A stretch of 64,000 bases of DNA from assembly GCA_018830645.1 (NCBI GenBank), contig JAHJSA010000052.1:1-64000 (forward strand), given 5' to 3'. Both the position numbers and the translations under genes were made by a program. This DNA comes from Actinomycetota bacterium. Its GTDB lineage: Bacteria; Actinomycetota; Thermoleophilia; RBG-16-64-13. Below are positions 63,488-64,000 of the stretch, one piece after another (within the stretch, counting starts at the first letter, position 1; each line of letters begins with the position of its first letter). A model generated the notes under the pieces. That model made no database searches. It was not told the origin of the DNA and saw only the letters and a list, made by a program, of their open reading frames with translations.

Positions 63488-64000
63488 ATGTCGCTGTATG
63501 AGAAGATGATCAATGAGGCAGTCGGGGCAACGAGAGCTGTTTTTGGCGTGAACAAGGCGAATCGGGGCGGAACGTTCAAAGTTGCAGACGCCAAGCCCTA
63601 CGTCGACGCTGTGAACAAGATGAAGGCGGCCGACGGGCAGTCCAAGGAGGTCATCGCCCTCCACGTGGACTCGGTGAATGCCCACTTCGACATCATGACG
63701 AGTCTGTGCGAGACGGTGCGCCCCGAAGACGATCCGTTTGTGGAGCACTACCAGACTCCGCCCATCCTCGAGATTCTGTACGAGGAAGATTCGGCCTTCA
63801 AGGACTCGATGTGGAAGTTCATCGATGCCATCGGAGCCAACAAGGCTTTGGTTGGACGGGAAGCGGTGCGGCGCTACGGGGGCATGTACGGTCCGACGTG
63901 CGTGGTGGACTTCGCCATGTCCGTAGGCTCCGTGCCGAACCTGGTCAACCAGATCCTCATCGGCTTGGACATCCCGGCAGACCACAAGAAGACGATTCTG
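63488..64000 (+). CDS. DUF2193-type protein, 3' end outside window
   Basis: 171 residues are visible from ATG 63488, preceded by GGGAGGGAAC. Conserved stretches are MSLYEKMINEAV, KVADAKPYVDAVNKMKAADG, EDDPFVEHYQTPPILEILYE and RRYGGMYGPTCVVDFAM. I recall the family from methanogenic archaea, where it is about 490 residues and uncharacterised. It is soluble, without signal peptide. Its expression is probably set by the leader RNA at 63254. Confidence 0.8.
   Translation, partial: MSLYEKMINEAVGATRAVFGVNKANRGGTFKVADAKPYVDAVNKMKAADGQSKEVIALHVDSVNAHFDIMTSLCETVRPEDDPFVEHYQTPPILEILYEEDSAFKDSMWKFIDAIGANKALVGREAVRRYGGMYGPTCVVDFAMSVGSVPNLVNQILIGLDIPADHKKTIL

Noticed and set aside
1-64000. CRISPR array or rRNA/tRNA genes
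   Set aside because: No regularly spaced repeats of 25-40 bases and no recognisable rRNA or tRNA sequence were seen; a tool scan was not possible.

Overview
The window is G+C-rich and gene-dense, and it reads like a chromosome segment of an anaerobic, probably actinobacterial, bacterium. The clues are a Rex repressor beside a heme gene, Thr-rich linkers after lipoprotein cysteines, futalosine-type menaquinone genes, a very large multiheme cytochrome with ResB/CcsA cytochrome c maturation genes, and tungsten-type aldehyde:ferredoxin oxidoreductases (AORs). Placement below phylum level would be a guess.

Layout. (1) 1-3568: ResB (5' partial), CcsA, a shorter ResB-like protein and a small three-helix membrane protein. 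(2) 3637-5100 (minus): a B12-binding-type radical SAM enzyme. (3) 5538-10826: a hemL-rex-ubiD-ubiA-ubiE operon behind a probable Rex operator. (4) 10890-27531: accessory DNA. It holds a decayed DUF4143 ATPase, VapBC, a secreted protein, a TPR-like protein, and a type I restriction cluster (R, KilA-N, M-S) whose M-S gene is cut by an IS1634-like element with accessory DUF6788 genes. Beyond the IS, small genes are separated by attC-like sites, an integron cassette array with no integrase in view, followed by intact and broken toxin-antitoxin genes. (5) 27642-30804: mqnE-mqnA-mqnC. (6) 30960-36142: a secreted cytochrome with 15 CXXCH motifs, a second ResB-CcsA pair and a paralogue of the small membrane protein. 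(7) 36485-60103: a large catabolic region with a class V aminotransferase, amidohydrolase, BMP-type ABC importer, two polyferredoxins, three AORs, a GntR/UTRA regulator, iron alcohol dehydrogenase, a UbiD-like enzyme, a PreA-like flavoprotein, a LUD/CCG iron-sulfur protein, an M29/NicX-like protein, cupin, alanine dehydrogenase and a MoaD-like protein. (8) 60111-64000: M20 peptidase, lipoprotein, MNT nucleotidyltransferase, then two genes (DUF2180, DUF2193), each behind a copy of the same structured RNA with an intrinsic terminator.

How it may work together. Regions 3, 5, 1 and 6 fit a menaquinone- and cytochrome c-based respiratory chain that may reach an extracellular acceptor. In region 7 the importer, aminotransferase and alanine dehydrogenase suggest uptake and pyruvate-linked deamination of an unknown substrate. 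The aldehyde or aromatic-type product would go to AOR, alcohol dehydrogenase and UbiD-like enzymes, with electrons passing to ferredoxins and the CCG protein. Two transcription units in region 7 share a 37-bp bipartite operator with an identical 25-nt spacer, which makes the encoded GntR protein the likely common regulator.

The best candidates for something undescribed are the paired riboswitch-like leaders at 62619-62714 and 63254-63345, the operator-linked AOR regulon, the attC array, and the small membrane protein that ends both cytochrome c maturation operons.
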